A stretch of DNA of 64,000 nt from Bacterioplanes sanyensis (GTDB taxonomy: Bacteria > Pseudomonadota > Gammaproteobacteria > Pseudomonadales > Oceanobacteraceae). The stretch is from assembly GCF_014652515.1 (NCBI RefSeq), contig NZ_BMYY01000001.1, positions 587,133-651,132 of the forward strand, read 5' to 3'. A program made the position numbers and the translations under genes. Position 1 is the first letter of the stretch. Every line of letters starts with the position of its first letter. This document shows positions 9,622 through 18,148 of this stretch, one piece after another. The notes under the pieces are model-generated. The model did no database searches. It saw only the letters and a list, made by a program, of their open reading frames with translations, and had not been told where the DNA came from.

Positions 9622-10518
9622 CTCTAACAGGCGTCCGATTTGGGCGTCTTTTTTCTTCCAAATTTGTGATGTCCATTGCTGCATTTCAGCGCGCAATGCC
9701 GCGTCGTTTTGGTAGTCGCCCTGGCTGAAATGCGCAGGAATAGGCAACTCTTCAATCGCTACTATTACCTGACCAACGCGGCCGCACATTAAATCCCAGA
9801 ACGAGGGGGTGCCATCTGGATAGGCAATGGTGACGTTGGTCAGCGCATCGAAGCGCTCGCCTAACGATTGAATGGCAAAGGCTAGGCCGCCGGTTTTGGG
9901 TTTTAATAAGTGGCGATAGGGCGATTGTTGTTGGCTGTGCTTGGCCGGTGTCAGTCGTGTTCCTTCTAGAAAGTTCATCACACTGGTGGGCGTGCGTGAA
10001 AACTTCTGGCAGGCGCGCTGAGTTTCTATCAAATCTTGGCCGACTTTCTCCGGGTGCTTGCGCAAATACTCTTTGGAATAGCGGCGCATAAAGGGGAAAT
10101 CCAGCGCCCACCAAGCCTGCCCGACAATGGGGAGGTAGCCTAATTCATGTTTGATAAAAAACTTCAGCAGCGGTGCTTTGCCAAGATAAACCTGATACAA
10201 GGCAAATATATCGACCCAGCTCTGGTGATTGGCGGTAATCAAATACCAATGATTGGCGCTGCTGCGCTCTAGGCCACGAATGTCCCACTGCACTTTGGCG
10301 ACGTGATTGCTCCACCACAATATGCCTCGAATCCACAGGCTGGCGATGGCCACAATGGCTGGGTCGGCAATGCGTTCACGCAGCGGCGGCAGCAGGATTT
10401 TTACCGCGATCATCAAATACAAAAACACGCCGAGAAACACGGTGTGTGCCAGTAATGCTATGCCGCTCAGCAGGCCGAGCCAGGCAGAGCCACGATGAGG
10501 TACAGATGCGTTGGCCAT
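9544..10518 (-). CDS. PlsC-family 1-acylglycerol-3-phosphate acyltransferase-like protein
   Basis: Membrane acyltransferase of the PlsC superfamily, 324 residues. An N-terminal helix (about residues 15-40) precedes the catalytic NHQSWVD (the HxxxxD motif) and the substrate motif FLEGTRLT. The 'EGTR' and overall length resemble the YihG/LptA-type acyltransferases that modify lysophospholipid. Start 10518 (MANASVPHRG) has AGGA about ten bases upstream and gives a normal N-terminus. The 3' end overlaps the end of ctaB by 78 bases in convergent orientation. Exact acyl acceptor unknown. Confidence 0.85.
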   Translation of the reverse strand: MANASVPHRGSAWLGLLSGIALLAHTVFLGVFLYLMIAVKILLPPLRERIADPAIVAIASLWIRGILWWSNHVAKVQWDIRGLERSSANHWYLITANHQSWVDIFALYQVYLGKAPLLKFFIKHELGYLPIVGQAWWALDFPFMRRYSKEYLRKHPEKVGQDLIETQRACQKFSRTPTSVMNFLEGTRLTPAKHSQQQSPYRHLLKPKTGGLAFAIQSLGERFDALTNVTIAYPDGTPSFWDLMCGRVGQVIVAIEELPIPAHFSQGDYQNDAALRAEMQQWTSQIWKKKDAQIGRLLESTPHQGQRHKVVQQQSREQPEKVAN

Positions 10519-10737
10519 TGCAGAATCATCCTGTGATAAACCAAAGGTGGATACTACTGTTTTTTGGCTGCAGATCAATTTAAGTGGGGGCTTTAAAACG
10601 CCATTTTGCTTACTGGCTGGCAGAAAAATCAGCGCTGCTGGGAGTTGGCCTGGGACACAATGTGAGCTGTTATTGGGTTACTGTGTCGCCTCTGGAGTGC
10701 AGAAAGACCGATCCCGTGCAGGGGGCAAATATCGGGC

Positions 10738-10763
10738 ACAAAAAACCCGGCCGTAGCCGGGTT
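10738..10763 (-). terminator. Terminator of acnB
   Basis: Stem AACCCGGC / GCCGGGTT (10744-10763, loop CGTA); on the minus strand it is followed by a run of T (10738-10745). It lies 20 bases past the acnB stop. The rest of the 265-base gap 10519-10783 shows nothing recognisable. Confidence 0.85.
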
Positions 10764-10783
10764 CATGGTCGAGCTGTCAGCGC

Positions 10784-13387
10784 TTATTTATCGGAAGCGA
10801 TGACGGCCGTTGCTGCTTTTTTGGTGTACTGATCCATCTGATCGAAGTTCAGGTACTTATAGATGTCGGAGGACATACTATCCAGCTCTTTGGCGTATTC
10901 CATATACTCGGCTGGTGTTGGCAGCTTGCCCAAAATGCCACCGACCGCTGCCAACTCGGCAGACGTCAGGTAAACATTGGCGCCATCACCCAAACGGTTA
11001 GGGAAGTTACGCGTTGAAGTAGACAATACGGTCGTGTTCGGTGCGACTCGTGCCTGGTTACCCATGCACAAAGAGCAGCCTGGCATTTCGGTGCGCACGC
11101 CCGCAGTGCCGTAGATGTTGAAGTAGCCTTCTTCCATCAGCTGAGCTTCGTCCATCTTGGTTGGTGGTGACATCCAGAAACGCGTCGACAGGCCGCCTTT
11201 GTGACGCGCCAGCAGTTTACCGGCGGCACGGAAGTGGCCGATGTTGGTCATGCAAGAACCGATAAAGACTTCATCGACGCTGTCGCCAGCGACTTCAGAC
11301 AGCACTTTGGCGTCGTCTGGGTCGTTCGGGCAGCAAACGATCGGCTCTTTGATCTCGTCCAGGTCAATCTCGACTACGTGAGCGTATTCTGCGTCTTTGT
11401 CAGCGCGCATCAGGCTTGGATTTTCCAGCCAAGCTTCCATCGCTTGAGCGCGACGCTCCAGTGTGCGTGGGTCACCGTAGCCTTCAGAAATCATCCAGCG
11501 CAGCATGACGATGTTAGAGCGCAGGTACTCGGCCACAGATTCTTCTGACAGGTTGATGGTACAACCCGCAGCAGAGCGCTCGGCAGAAGCGTCAGACAGT
11601 TCGAACGCTTGTTCAACGGTCAGGTGCTCCAGACCTTCGATTTCCAGAATGCGACCTGAGAATTCGTTGATCTTGCCTTTTTTCTCAACCGTCAAAATGC
11701 CTTGCTTGATGCCGTACAGCGGGATCGCGTGTACCAGATCGCGCAGGGTGATGCCCGGCTGCATTTTGCCTTTAAAGCGCACCAGAACGGACTCTGGCAT
11801 GTCCAGCGGCATAACGCCGGTTGCTGCCGCAAAGGCCACCAAGCCAGAACCGGCTGGGAAGGAAATGCCCATCGGGAAGCGGGTGTGAGAGTCACCACCC
11901 GTACCCACAGTATCTGGCAACAGCATACGGTTCAGCCACGAGTGAATGATGCCGTCGCCTGGACGCAGTGCCACACCGCCACGGGTCTGAATGAAGTCTG
12001 GCATGGTGTGCTGCATTTCTACGTCTACAGGCTTAGGGTAAGCCGCGGTGTGACAGAACGACTGCATCACCAAGTCGGCTTGGAAGCCCAAGCAGGCCAG
12101 GTCTTTCAGCTCATCACGCGTCATTGGGCCGGTGGTGTCTTGCGAGCCTACGGTCGTCATTTTGGGCTCGCAGTAAGTGCCTGGGCGTACGCCTTGGCCT
12201 TCTGGCAAACCACAGGCTTTACCGACCATTTTTTGGCCCAGGGTAAAGCCTTTGCTGCCGGCTTCTGGGTCAACAGGCAGACGGAAAATATCGGTAGCGC
12301 CCAAACCTAACGCTTCACGCGCTTTGGTGGTCAGACCACGGCCGATGATCAATGGAATACGACCGCCGGCTTGAACTTCATCCAAAATCACTTCTGATTT
12401 GAAGCCAAACTCAGACAGCACTTCGCCTGATTCGCTCAGGATTTTGCCGTCGTAGGGACGAATCTCAATGATGTCGCCCATGTTGAGGTTGTCGACCGGT
12501 GCTTCGAATACCAGTGCGCCCGCGTCTTCCATGGTGTTAAAGAAGATAGGGGCCACTTTGCCACCGATGCAGACACCGCCGCTGCGCTTGTTTGGTACGC
12601 CCGGCATATCTTCACCGAAGTACCACAGTACAGAGTTGGTGGCGGATTTACGTGAAGAACCCGTACCCACCACGTCACCAACAAAAGCAACCGGCAGGCC
12701 CTTGGCTTGGATTTCTTCGATCTGCTTCAAAGGACCGGTGACGCCGTGCTCTTCTGGCTCTAGGCCGTCACGGGTCATCTTGTACATGGCGCGGGCATGC
12801 AACGGGATATCTGGGCGAGACCAGGCGTCAGGTGCCGGCGACAAATCATCGGTGTTGGTTTCACCGGTGACTTTAAATACCGCCATCTTGATGCTCTCAG
12901 GCACTTTGTCACGCTTGGTGAACCACTCGGCGTTGGCCCATGATTCCATCACCGCTTTGGCGACGCTGTTGCCAGCGTCCATGCGATCTTTAACGTCGTT
13001 AAAAGCATCGAACATCAGCAGAGTGTGTTTCAGCTGCTCACCGGCCAAGCTGGCCAGTTCTTCGTTGTCGAGCAGCTCAACCAGCGTGGCAATGTTGTAA
13101 CCGCCTTGCATTTGACCCAGTAACTTGACGGCGTCTTCTTTGCTCAGCAGCGGTGAGGTGGTTTCACCTTTGGCAATGGCACTGAGGAAACCGGCTTTGA
13201 CATAAGCAGCTTCGTCCACGCCTGGCGGTACACGGTTTGCCAACAGGTCTACCAGAGTGTCTTCTTCACCGGCAGGTGGGTTTTTCAGCAGCTCGACCAG
13301 AGCGGCTGTTTGTTCTGCGTTCAGTGGCTTGGGTGGAATGCCCAGCTCTGCACGCTCAGCGACGTGAGCACGATAAGCTTCTAACAC
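10784..13387 (-). CDS. acnB: Aconitate hydratase B
   Basis: Main TCA-cycle aconitase, interconverting citrate and isocitrate through a 4Fe-4S cluster; it also serves as 2-methylisocitrate dehydratase in some bacteria, and the apo-form binds RNA. The 867-residue length is typical of AcnB. An N-terminal HEAT-like domain carrying the AcnB-only sequence comes first, then the swivel domain ([16 protein letters not shown]), then the catalytic domains. Cluster cysteines are visible in [12 protein letters not shown] and [13 protein letters not shown]. Translation starts with GTG at 13387, preceded by AGGAT seven bases away. A long inverted repeat lies upstream. Confidence 0.96.
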   Translation of the reverse strand: MLEAYRAHVAERAELGIPPKPLNAEQTAALVELLKNPPAGEEDTLVDLLANRVPPGVDEAAYVKAGFLSAIAKGETTSPLLSKEDAVKLLGQMQGGYNIATLVELLDNEELASLAGEQLKHTLLMFDAFNDVKDRMDAGNSVAKAVMESWANAEWFTKRDKVPESIKMAVFKVTGETNTDDLSPAPDAWSRPDIPLHARAMYKMTRDGLEPEEHGVTGPLKQIEEIQAKGLPVAFVGDVVGTGSSRKSATNSVLWYFGEDMPGVPNKRSGGVCIGGKVAPIFFNTMEDAGALVFEAPVDNLNMGDIIEIRPYDGKILSESGEVLSEFGFKSEVILDEVQAGGRIPLIIGRGLTTKAREALGLGATDIFRLPVDPEAGSKGFTLGQKMVGKACGLPEGQGVRPGTYCEPKMTTVGSQDTTGPMTRDELKDLACLGFQADLVMQSFCHTAAYPKPVDVEMQHTMPDFIQTRGGVALRPGDGIIHSWLNRMLLPDTVGTGGDSHTRFPMGISFPAGSGLVAFAAATGVMPLDMPESVLVRFKGKMQPGITLRDLVHAIPLYGIKQGILTVEKKGKINEFSGRILEIEGLEHLTVEQAFELSDASAERSAAGCTINLSEESVAEYLRSNIVMLRWMISEGYGDPRTLERRAQAMEAWLENPSLMRADKDAEYAHVVEIDLDEIKEPIVCCPNDPDDAKVLSEVAGDSVDEVFIGSCMTNIGHFRAAGKLLARHKGGLSTRFWMSPPTKMDEAQLMEEGYFNIYGTAGVRTEMPGCSLCMGNQARVAPNTTVLSTSTRNFPNRLGDGANVYLTSAELAAVGGILGKLPTPAEYMEYAKELDSMSSDIYKYLNFDQMDQYTKKAATAVIASDK

Positions 13388-13472
13388 GGTTATATCCTCG
13401 TCTCGTTATATCTGCCGCACTACCAGCACGGGTTTGTGGCCGCCTGCGGCCGGCAGATGGTTGCATTTCCCC

Positions 13473-13570
13473 AGGGAGCCTTTGAATAACCAGATCAAGC
13501 GCGGTATCGCGGGGTGGAGCAAGGGCGTACCGTTATCGACTGCTGCTACCGGATTATTCAAAGGCTCCCT
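13473..13570. repeat. 17-bp perfect inverted repeat between acnB and pdxB
   Basis: AGGGAGCCTTTGAATAA at 13473-13489 is mirrored exactly at 13554-13570, with 64 bases between. The element lies 86 bases upstream of the acnB GTG and about 200 bases upstream of the pdxB start. It may fold as a leader hairpin of the acnB message, or it may be a small non-autonomous element. The remaining gap (13388-13769) holds no other feature I can support. Confidence 0.6.
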
Positions 13571-13769
13571 CGCGGAATTCAGGCCGCAAGTATAGGTCAT
13601 TGCCCATTTTGGGTTAAGGAAGCCGATGGTCGAATAGGTTATAAAGTGCGCTTGTTTGGCTTATGTTCACTATTTTCTGAGTGAATGCAGCTGCTCGACC
13701 AAGACTGGCCATTGTCAGGGGCCGCTGCGGTTGCCAGAATGTGCGCTGGTTTTTATTCGAGACATTGCC

Positions 13770-14915
13770 GTGCACATTCTGGCTGACGAAAATATCCCTT
13801 TAATCGACGAATTTTTTGCCGACATCGGCAGCATTGAGCGTCGCCCCGGACGCGAAATCTGTCGTGCTGATGTTGAGCAGGCCGATATTCTGCTGGTGCG
13901 CTCCGTGACCCGTGTAGATGCTGAGCTGCTGGCTGGCTCGCCAGTGAAATTTGTCGGTACCGCCACCATTGGCACCGATCACATCGACACCGATTATCTG
14001 CAAGCCAACAACGTTGCTTTTGCCAGCGCGCCCGGTTGCAACGCTCAGGCGGTGGTGGATTACGTGCTCAGTGCATTGAGCGTTTTAATCGACAGTCGCG
14101 GTTTGAGCTTTACCGACCTCAGTGTTGCTGTGGTGGGGGTGGGCAATGTTGGCGGTTTGTTGCGTCAGCGCTTGCAGGCCATGGGCGTGCACGTGTTGGC
14201 CGTCGACCCGTTTAAGTCCGCAGAGCAAGCCGGTGGCGAGCTGGTAACACTGCAGCAAGCGTTGCAAGCCGATGTGGTGACCTTGCACACGCCGCTGACC
14301 GTCGACGGTGAGCACCCCACGCAGCATTTAATCGGTGCAGATGAGTTGGCGCAAATGCAGCCGCAGGCGTGCTTAATCAACACCTGCCGCGGCGATGTGG
14401 TGGATGGCAAGGCGTTATTGACACATCTGCAAAATCATCCGGATTTTGAAGCCGTCTTGGATGTGTGGGAAAACGAGCCCTACGTGGACTTGGCGCTGAT
14501 GCACCGCGCCATGTTAGCGACGCCACACATTGCCGGCTACTCGGTGGATGGCAAGATGCGCGGTACAGAAATGATTTATCAGGCCGTGAGTGAATTTTTA
14601 GGTCTGCCGGTGCGGCGCAAGCTGGCGCAATTTTTACCTGAACCGGGCGTGAAGCGCGTGAACTTTTCCGACCGGTTACCGATTGGGCAAGCGCTGCGCA
14701 CCGCCATTCGGGCGGCTTATGAAGTGCGTGTCGATGATGGCATTATGCGCTCGGCCTTGCGTCACAGTGACAACATGCGCACCACCTTTGATCAGCTGCG
14801 CCGTCAGTATCCGCTGCGTCGTGATATTCCTAACTTGCGTGTGGGTGTGCCGGCGCGCTGTCAGGATATGGCGAAAGCGTTAGAAGCAGCGGGCTTTGAT
14901 GTGCGGCCGAAGTAG
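13770..14915 (+). CDS. pdxB: Erythronate-4-phosphate dehydrogenase
   Basis: NAD-dependent oxidation of 4-phosphoerythronate, second step of the DXP-dependent pyridoxal phosphate pathway. A D-2-hydroxyacid dehydrogenase fold: N-terminal HILADENIPLIDEFF, Rossmann motif VGVGNVGG, catalytic Arg in INTCRGDVVDG, Glu in WENEP and His in ATPHIAGYSVDGK, then the PdxB-specific C-terminal dimerisation domain. GTG at 13770 was taken as the start because it gives 381 residues and an N-terminus aligned with known PdxB. The frame stays open to 13656, so an earlier start is not excluded; no strong ribosome binding site is seen. Confidence 0.92.
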   Translation: MHILADENIPLIDEFFADIGSIERRPGREICRADVEQADILLVRSVTRVDAELLAGSPVKFVGTATIGTDHIDTDYLQANNVAFASAPGCNAQAVVDYVLSALSVLIDSRGLSFTDLSVAVVGVGNVGGLLRQRLQAMGVHVLAVDPFKSAEQAGGELVTLQQALQADVVTLHTPLTVDGEHPTQHLIGADELAQMQPQACLINTCRGDVVDGKALLTHLQNHPDFEAVLDVWENEPYVDLALMHRAMLATPHIAGYSVDGKMRGTEMIYQAVSEFLGLPVRRKLAQFLPEPGVKRVNFSDRLPIGQALRTAIRAAYEVRVDDGIMRSALRHSDNMRTTFDQLRRQYPLRRDIPNLRVGVPARCQDMAKALEAAGFDVRPK

Positions 14916-14930
14916 TGTTCTTAGGGGCAG

Positions 14931-15338
14931 CTAGAGCAGCTGCTCCTGACATAGCACGTGCGCCTGCAGCAGTCGCCCTAGGGTTAGGGTGTCGCCTTGC
15001 AGGCGGGCATATTCTAGGGCGTGCGCCAGGGTTTGAGTGGGGTCGTCGGCATTGATGGATTTCATCAGGCGGGCAAACGCTTTGGACGTTAACACAAAGT
15101 CGTCCACCGAGCGGCACGCATCGCGCGCACCAAAGCGCACAAAGCCTTCATCTTGCAGCCATTGCACCGCGCCTAAGGCGGCCATGTGTCGCGGCGAGTG
15201 CAGGCCAAACTCATCCATCTCGTCTGGGCCTGAAATATCTTCGATAAACAGGGTTTGCTGGCGTGGAAACCAGCGAAACCCAATCAATAGAGCAGCAGCG
15301 CAGTCTTTGTAAAAGTCATCAATGTGAACGTCGAGCAT
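14931..15338 (-). CDS. Conserved hypothetical protein paired with alaA
   Basis: A 135-residue soluble protein of unknown function, start MLDVHIDDFYKD, with GGAGG five bases upstream. It begins ten bases after the alaA stop codon on the same strand, so the two are almost surely co-transcribed. Sequence is acidic at the N-terminus, with a FxxP..QTLFIEDISGPDEMDEFGLHS section that looks like a conserved core; no enzyme motif recognised. No membrane segment or signal peptide. Confidence 0.7.
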   Translation of the reverse strand: MLDVHIDDFYKDCAAALLIGFRWFPRQQTLFIEDISGPDEMDEFGLHSPRHMAALGAVQWLQDEGFVRFGARDACRSVDDFVLTSKAFARLMKSINADDPTQTLAHALEYARLQGDTLTLGRLLQAHVLCQEQLL

Positions 15339-15348
15339 GATGCCTCCG

Positions 15349-16566
15349 TTACAGCTGGCGATAGCCCGCAAAGAACTGCTGCATACGCTCCATGGCGGCG
15401 GTTAAATCTTCTGGCCTTGGCAAGAACACCACACGGAAGTGATCCGGATAGGGCCAGTTAAACGCCGTGCCATGCACGATCAGAATTTTTTGCTGCTCTA
15501 GTAAATCCAGCACCATGCGCTCGTCGTTGGCGATGTTGAACTTTTGCGTGTCCATTTTAGGGAAACAATACAGCGCACCTTTGGGCTTAACGCAGGACAC
15601 ACCATCGATGCTATTGAGCACCTCATAGGCAATGTCGCGTTGCTGGCAAATACGACCACCGGGGGCCACCAAATCGTCGATGCTCTGGTAGCCGCCCAGT
15701 GCGGTTTGAATGGCATGCATGGCGGGCACGTTGGCGCATAGGCGCATATTGGCCAGCATATCCAAGCCTTCGAGGTAGTCCTTAGCCAGGTGTTTGGCGC
15801 CGCTAATAATCATCCAACCGGCGCGAAAACCTGCCAAACGATAATTTTTCGATAAGCCGTTAAAGGTGATGATTAATAAGTCATCGGCCAAGGATGCGGT
15901 GGAGATATGTTGCGCACCATCGAACAAAATTTTGTCGTAAATTTCATCCGAGAACACCACCAGTTGATGCTCGCGCGCGATCTCCAGCATGCCTTTTAAA
16001 ATCTCGGGCGGATACACAGCGCCGGTCGGATTATTCGGGTTGATTAACACCAGGGCACGCGTTTTATCGGTGATTTTGCGACGCATGTCGTCTAGGTCTG
16101 GGTACCAGTCACTGCCTTCATCGCAGATGTAATGCACGGCACGGCCGCCTGCTAGGCTGACGGCGCCCGTCCACAGCGGGTAATCTGGCGCTGGCACCAG
16201 TACTTCGTCGCCATTATTGATCAGGCCTTGCATGCACATCACAATCAGCTCACTGACGCCGTTGCCGATAATGATGTCTTCAATGCCGACGTTGGCGATA
16301 TTTTTTTGCTGCGCGTATTGCATGATGGCTTTGCGAGCAGAAAACAAGCCACGAGAATCGGCGTAGCCCTCGGAGTCTGGCAGGTTGTAAATCACGTCCT
16401 GAATGATTTCTTCCGGTGCATCTAGGCCAAAGGGCTTGGGGTTGCCGATGTTAAGCTTGAGAATGCGATGGCCTTCTTCTTCCATGCGCTTGGCGGCTTG
16501 CAGCACAGGTCCACGAATATCGTAAAAAACATTGGCCAACTTATTAGATTTAACGATTTCCTTCAT
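15349..16566 (-). CDS. alaA: Glutamate-pyruvate aminotransferase AlaA
   Basis: PLP-dependent class I aminotransferase that makes alanine from pyruvate with glutamate as donor. The 405 residues match E. coli AlaA in length and nearly collinear motifs: [15 protein letters not shown] at the start, [24 protein letters not shown], and the PLP lysine in [20 protein letters not shown] 16566 was preferred over a GTG four codons earlier because it matches the family N-terminus. Divergent from msrB. Confidence 0.95.
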   Translation of the reverse strand: MKEIVKSNKLANVFYDIRGPVLQAAKRMEEEGHRILKLNIGNPKPFGLDAPEEIIQDVIYNLPDSEGYADSRGLFSARKAIMQYAQQKNIANVGIEDIIIGNGVSELIVMCMQGLINNGDEVLVPAPDYPLWTGAVSLAGGRAVHYICDEGSDWYPDLDDMRRKITDKTRALVLINPNNPTGAVYPPEILKGMLEIAREHQLVVFSDEIYDKILFDGAQHISTASLADDLLIITFNGLSKNYRLAGFRAGWMIISGAKHLAKDYLEGLDMLANMRLCANVPAMHAIQTALGGYQSIDDLVAPGGRICQQRDIAYEVLNSIDGVSCVKPKGALYCFPKMDTQKFNIANDERMVLDLLEQQKILIVHGTAFNWPYPDHFRVVFLPRPEDLTAAMERMQQFFAGYRQL

Positions 16567-16653
16567 GGAACTACGCACGCCTGTGTTGAATCTATAGGAA
16601 ACTCAGCATCATACTCTTTGCCTGCAACAGGCGAAAGTGAGCAAGGGCACAGC

Positions 16654-17067
16654 ATGGCAAAAATCAAAAAAACCGCAGAGCAATGGCGCGAGCAGCTCGA
16701 TGAGCACACCTACCGCATTACCCGCGAGGCGGCCACCGAGCGCCCCTTTACGGGCCAGTATTACGATTTTAGCGAAGAGGGCACCTACCACTGCGTGTGC
16801 TGTGGAGCGGCACTGTTTTTAAGCAACAGCAAGTACGATGCAGGTTGCGGTTGGCCGAGCTTTACCCAACCTCTGGCGGAGCAGGCGGTGGAAGAGCATC
16901 TGGATACCAGTCACTTTATGGTGCGCACCGAAGTGGTATGCCAACAATGTGATGCCCATTTGGGGCATGTGTTCACCGACGGTCCGGGGGAGAATGGGTT
17001 GCGCTATTGCATTAACTCGGCTTCATTGGACTTTGTCGCCAAAGAGGGCGCCGATGGTGAAGATTGA
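16654..17067 (+). CDS. msrB: Peptide-methionine (R)-S-oxide reductase
   Basis: Repairs the R-epimer of methionine sulfoxide in proteins using thioredoxin. 137 residues; structural zinc held by CxxC pairs C47/C50 and C96/C99, catalytic C119 in [11 protein letters not shown], and a candidate resolving cysteine C65 in GCGWPSF. The start 16654 gives the family N-terminus [11 protein letters not shown]. It stands directly upstream of a thiol peroxidase and a peroxide-sensing regulator, which together form an oxidative repair block. A terminator follows at 17085. Confidence 0.96.
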   Translation: MAKIKKTAEQWREQLDEHTYRITREAATERPFTGQYYDFSEEGTYHCVCCGAALFLSNSKYDAGCGWPSFTQPLAEQAVEEHLDTSHFMVRTEVVCQQCDAHLGHVFTDGPGENGLRYCINSASLDFVAKEGADGED

Positions 17068-17084
17068 AACACAGTGTTGAACGA

Positions 17085-17107
17085 TGGGGCTTGGCGGCCC
17101 CATTTTT
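17085..17107 (+). terminator. Terminator after msrB
   Basis: Stem TGGGGC / GCCCCA (17085-17102) with six-base loop, followed by five T. It separates msrB from gpx, so gpx needs its own promoter. Confidence 0.75.
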
Positions 17108-17120
17108 ATGGGCTAATGTG

Positions 17121-17145
17121 TTTTGCACAATTTAGTTTTGAACAA
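17121..17145 (+). promoter_or_regulatory. Direct-repeat operator candidate upstream of gpx
   Basis: Two near-identical 10-mers, TTTTGCACAA (17121-17130) and TTTTGAACAA (17136-17145), sit 15 bases apart, ending 14 bases before the gpx start. They lie in the only gap between the msrB terminator and gpx, where a promoter must be. Binding by the downstream MarR-type regulator is inferred, not shown. Confidence 0.35.
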
Positions 17146-17159
17146 TAAAGGTGGTCGAG

Positions 17160-17639
17160 ATGATTTTATCTGGCGAGATGCAGCGCTTAAACGGTGACAT
17201 GCAAGACCTGGCTGAGTATCAGGGCAAGGTGGTGTTGGTGGTCAATACCGCCAGCGAGTGTGGCTTTACGCCACAGTACGAGGGGCTAGAGAAGCTGTGG
17301 CAGCAGTATGAGTCGCAGGGTTTGGTGATTCTGGGCTTTCCTTGCAACCAGTTTGGTCAGCAAGAAAAAGGCGATGAGCACGCCATTGGTGCTTTCTGTC
17401 AAAAGAATTACGGCGTTAGCTTTCCGATGTTTGCCAAGATCGAAGTCAATGGCGACAATGCCGCGCCTTTGTATCAGCGGCTGAAATCCGCAGCGCCGGG
17501 CGTATTGGGTACAGAGGGCATTAAGTGGAACTTCACCAAGTTCTTAATTGGTCGCGATGGCCAAGTCATTGACCGCTACGCGCCCACCACTAAGCCCGAG
17601 GCCATGGCCGCAGATATCGAAAAAGCGCTGGCGTCATAG
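17160..17639 (+). CDS. Glutathione/thioredoxin peroxidase family protein
   Basis: Cysteine-type member of the glutathione peroxidase family, 159 residues, reducing hydrogen peroxide or lipid peroxides in the cytoplasm. Peroxidatic C34 in [14 protein letters not shown], the partner Gln in [10 protein letters not shown] with a second cysteine that often resolves the disulfide in thioredoxin-dependent members, and [12 protein letters not shown] complete the catalytic set. Start 17160 has AAAGGTGG five bases upstream. It is followed after 26 bases by a MarR-type regulator, the same pairing as gpx-ospR in Pseudomonas. Confidence 0.93.
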   Translation: MILSGEMQRLNGDMQDLAEYQGKVVLVVNTASECGFTPQYEGLEKLWQQYESQGLVILGFPCNQFGQQEKGDEHAIGAFCQKNYGVSFPMFAKIEVNGDNAAPLYQRLKSAAPGVLGTEGIKWNFTKFLIGRDGQVIDRYAPTTKPEAMAADIEKALAS

Positions 17640-17665
17640 CAGGCATCACATGAAAGGTATTTGAG

Positions 17666-18127
17666 TTGGCACATCAAGACTCGCGTTTATTGCGGCTGGA
17701 TCAGCAGCTGTGTTTTCCACTCTACAGCTTGTCGCGTCAGGTGACTCAGGCTTATCAGCCGCTGTTGCGGCCGCTCGGGCTCACCTACCCGCAGTACTTA
17801 GTGATGCTGGTGTTGTGGCAAGCTGAGGCCGAGCAGCGCTTGCCGCTGGCGGTCAGCGATTTGTGTCGAGAGCTGATGTTGGACACTGGCACGGTGACGC
17901 CGCTGCTGAAGCGCATGGCGGAGCGTGGTTGGTTAACGCGTGAACGCTGCCAGCAAGATGAGCGCCGCGTGCTGATTGACCTGACAGAAGCCGGTTTGCA
18001 GCTGCGCGATAAGGCGCAGGCCATTCCTGAGCAGTTGCTGTGTCGGTTGTCGTTGCCGCTCGAAGAAGTGGAGCGCATGCGTGAGCAACTGCAGCAGTGG
18101 CAGCGTCAGTTGCAGCAGTTGTTGTAG
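17666..18127 (+). CDS. MarR-family peroxide sensor, OhrR/OspR type
   Basis: Winged-helix repressor of 153 residues. It keeps the redox cysteine of the OhrR group, C16 in LDQQLCFPLYS, and a second cysteine C126 near the C-terminal helix, the arrangement of two-cysteine OhrR and OspR. C67 and C95 are extra. By family knowledge, oxidation of the first cysteine releases DNA and derepresses the neighbouring peroxidase gene. The start is TTG at 17666 with GAAAGG eight bases upstream; the ATG at 17650 meets a stop after four codons. Confidence 0.9.
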   Translation: MAHQDSRLLRLDQQLCFPLYSLSRQVTQAYQPLLRPLGLTYPQYLVMLVLWQAEAEQRLPLAVSDLCRELMLDTGTVTPLLKRMAERGWLTRERCQQDERRVLIDLTEAGLQLRDKAQAIPEQLLCRLSLPLEEVERMREQLQQWQRQLQQLL

Positions 18128-18148
18128 CCGTTGTTTCCGTCACCGAGG

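Noticed and set aside
10511..10756. Short plus-strand gene between the acyltransferase and acnB
   Set aside because: Overlaps the acyltransferase start and the acnB terminator and has no recognisable protein features.
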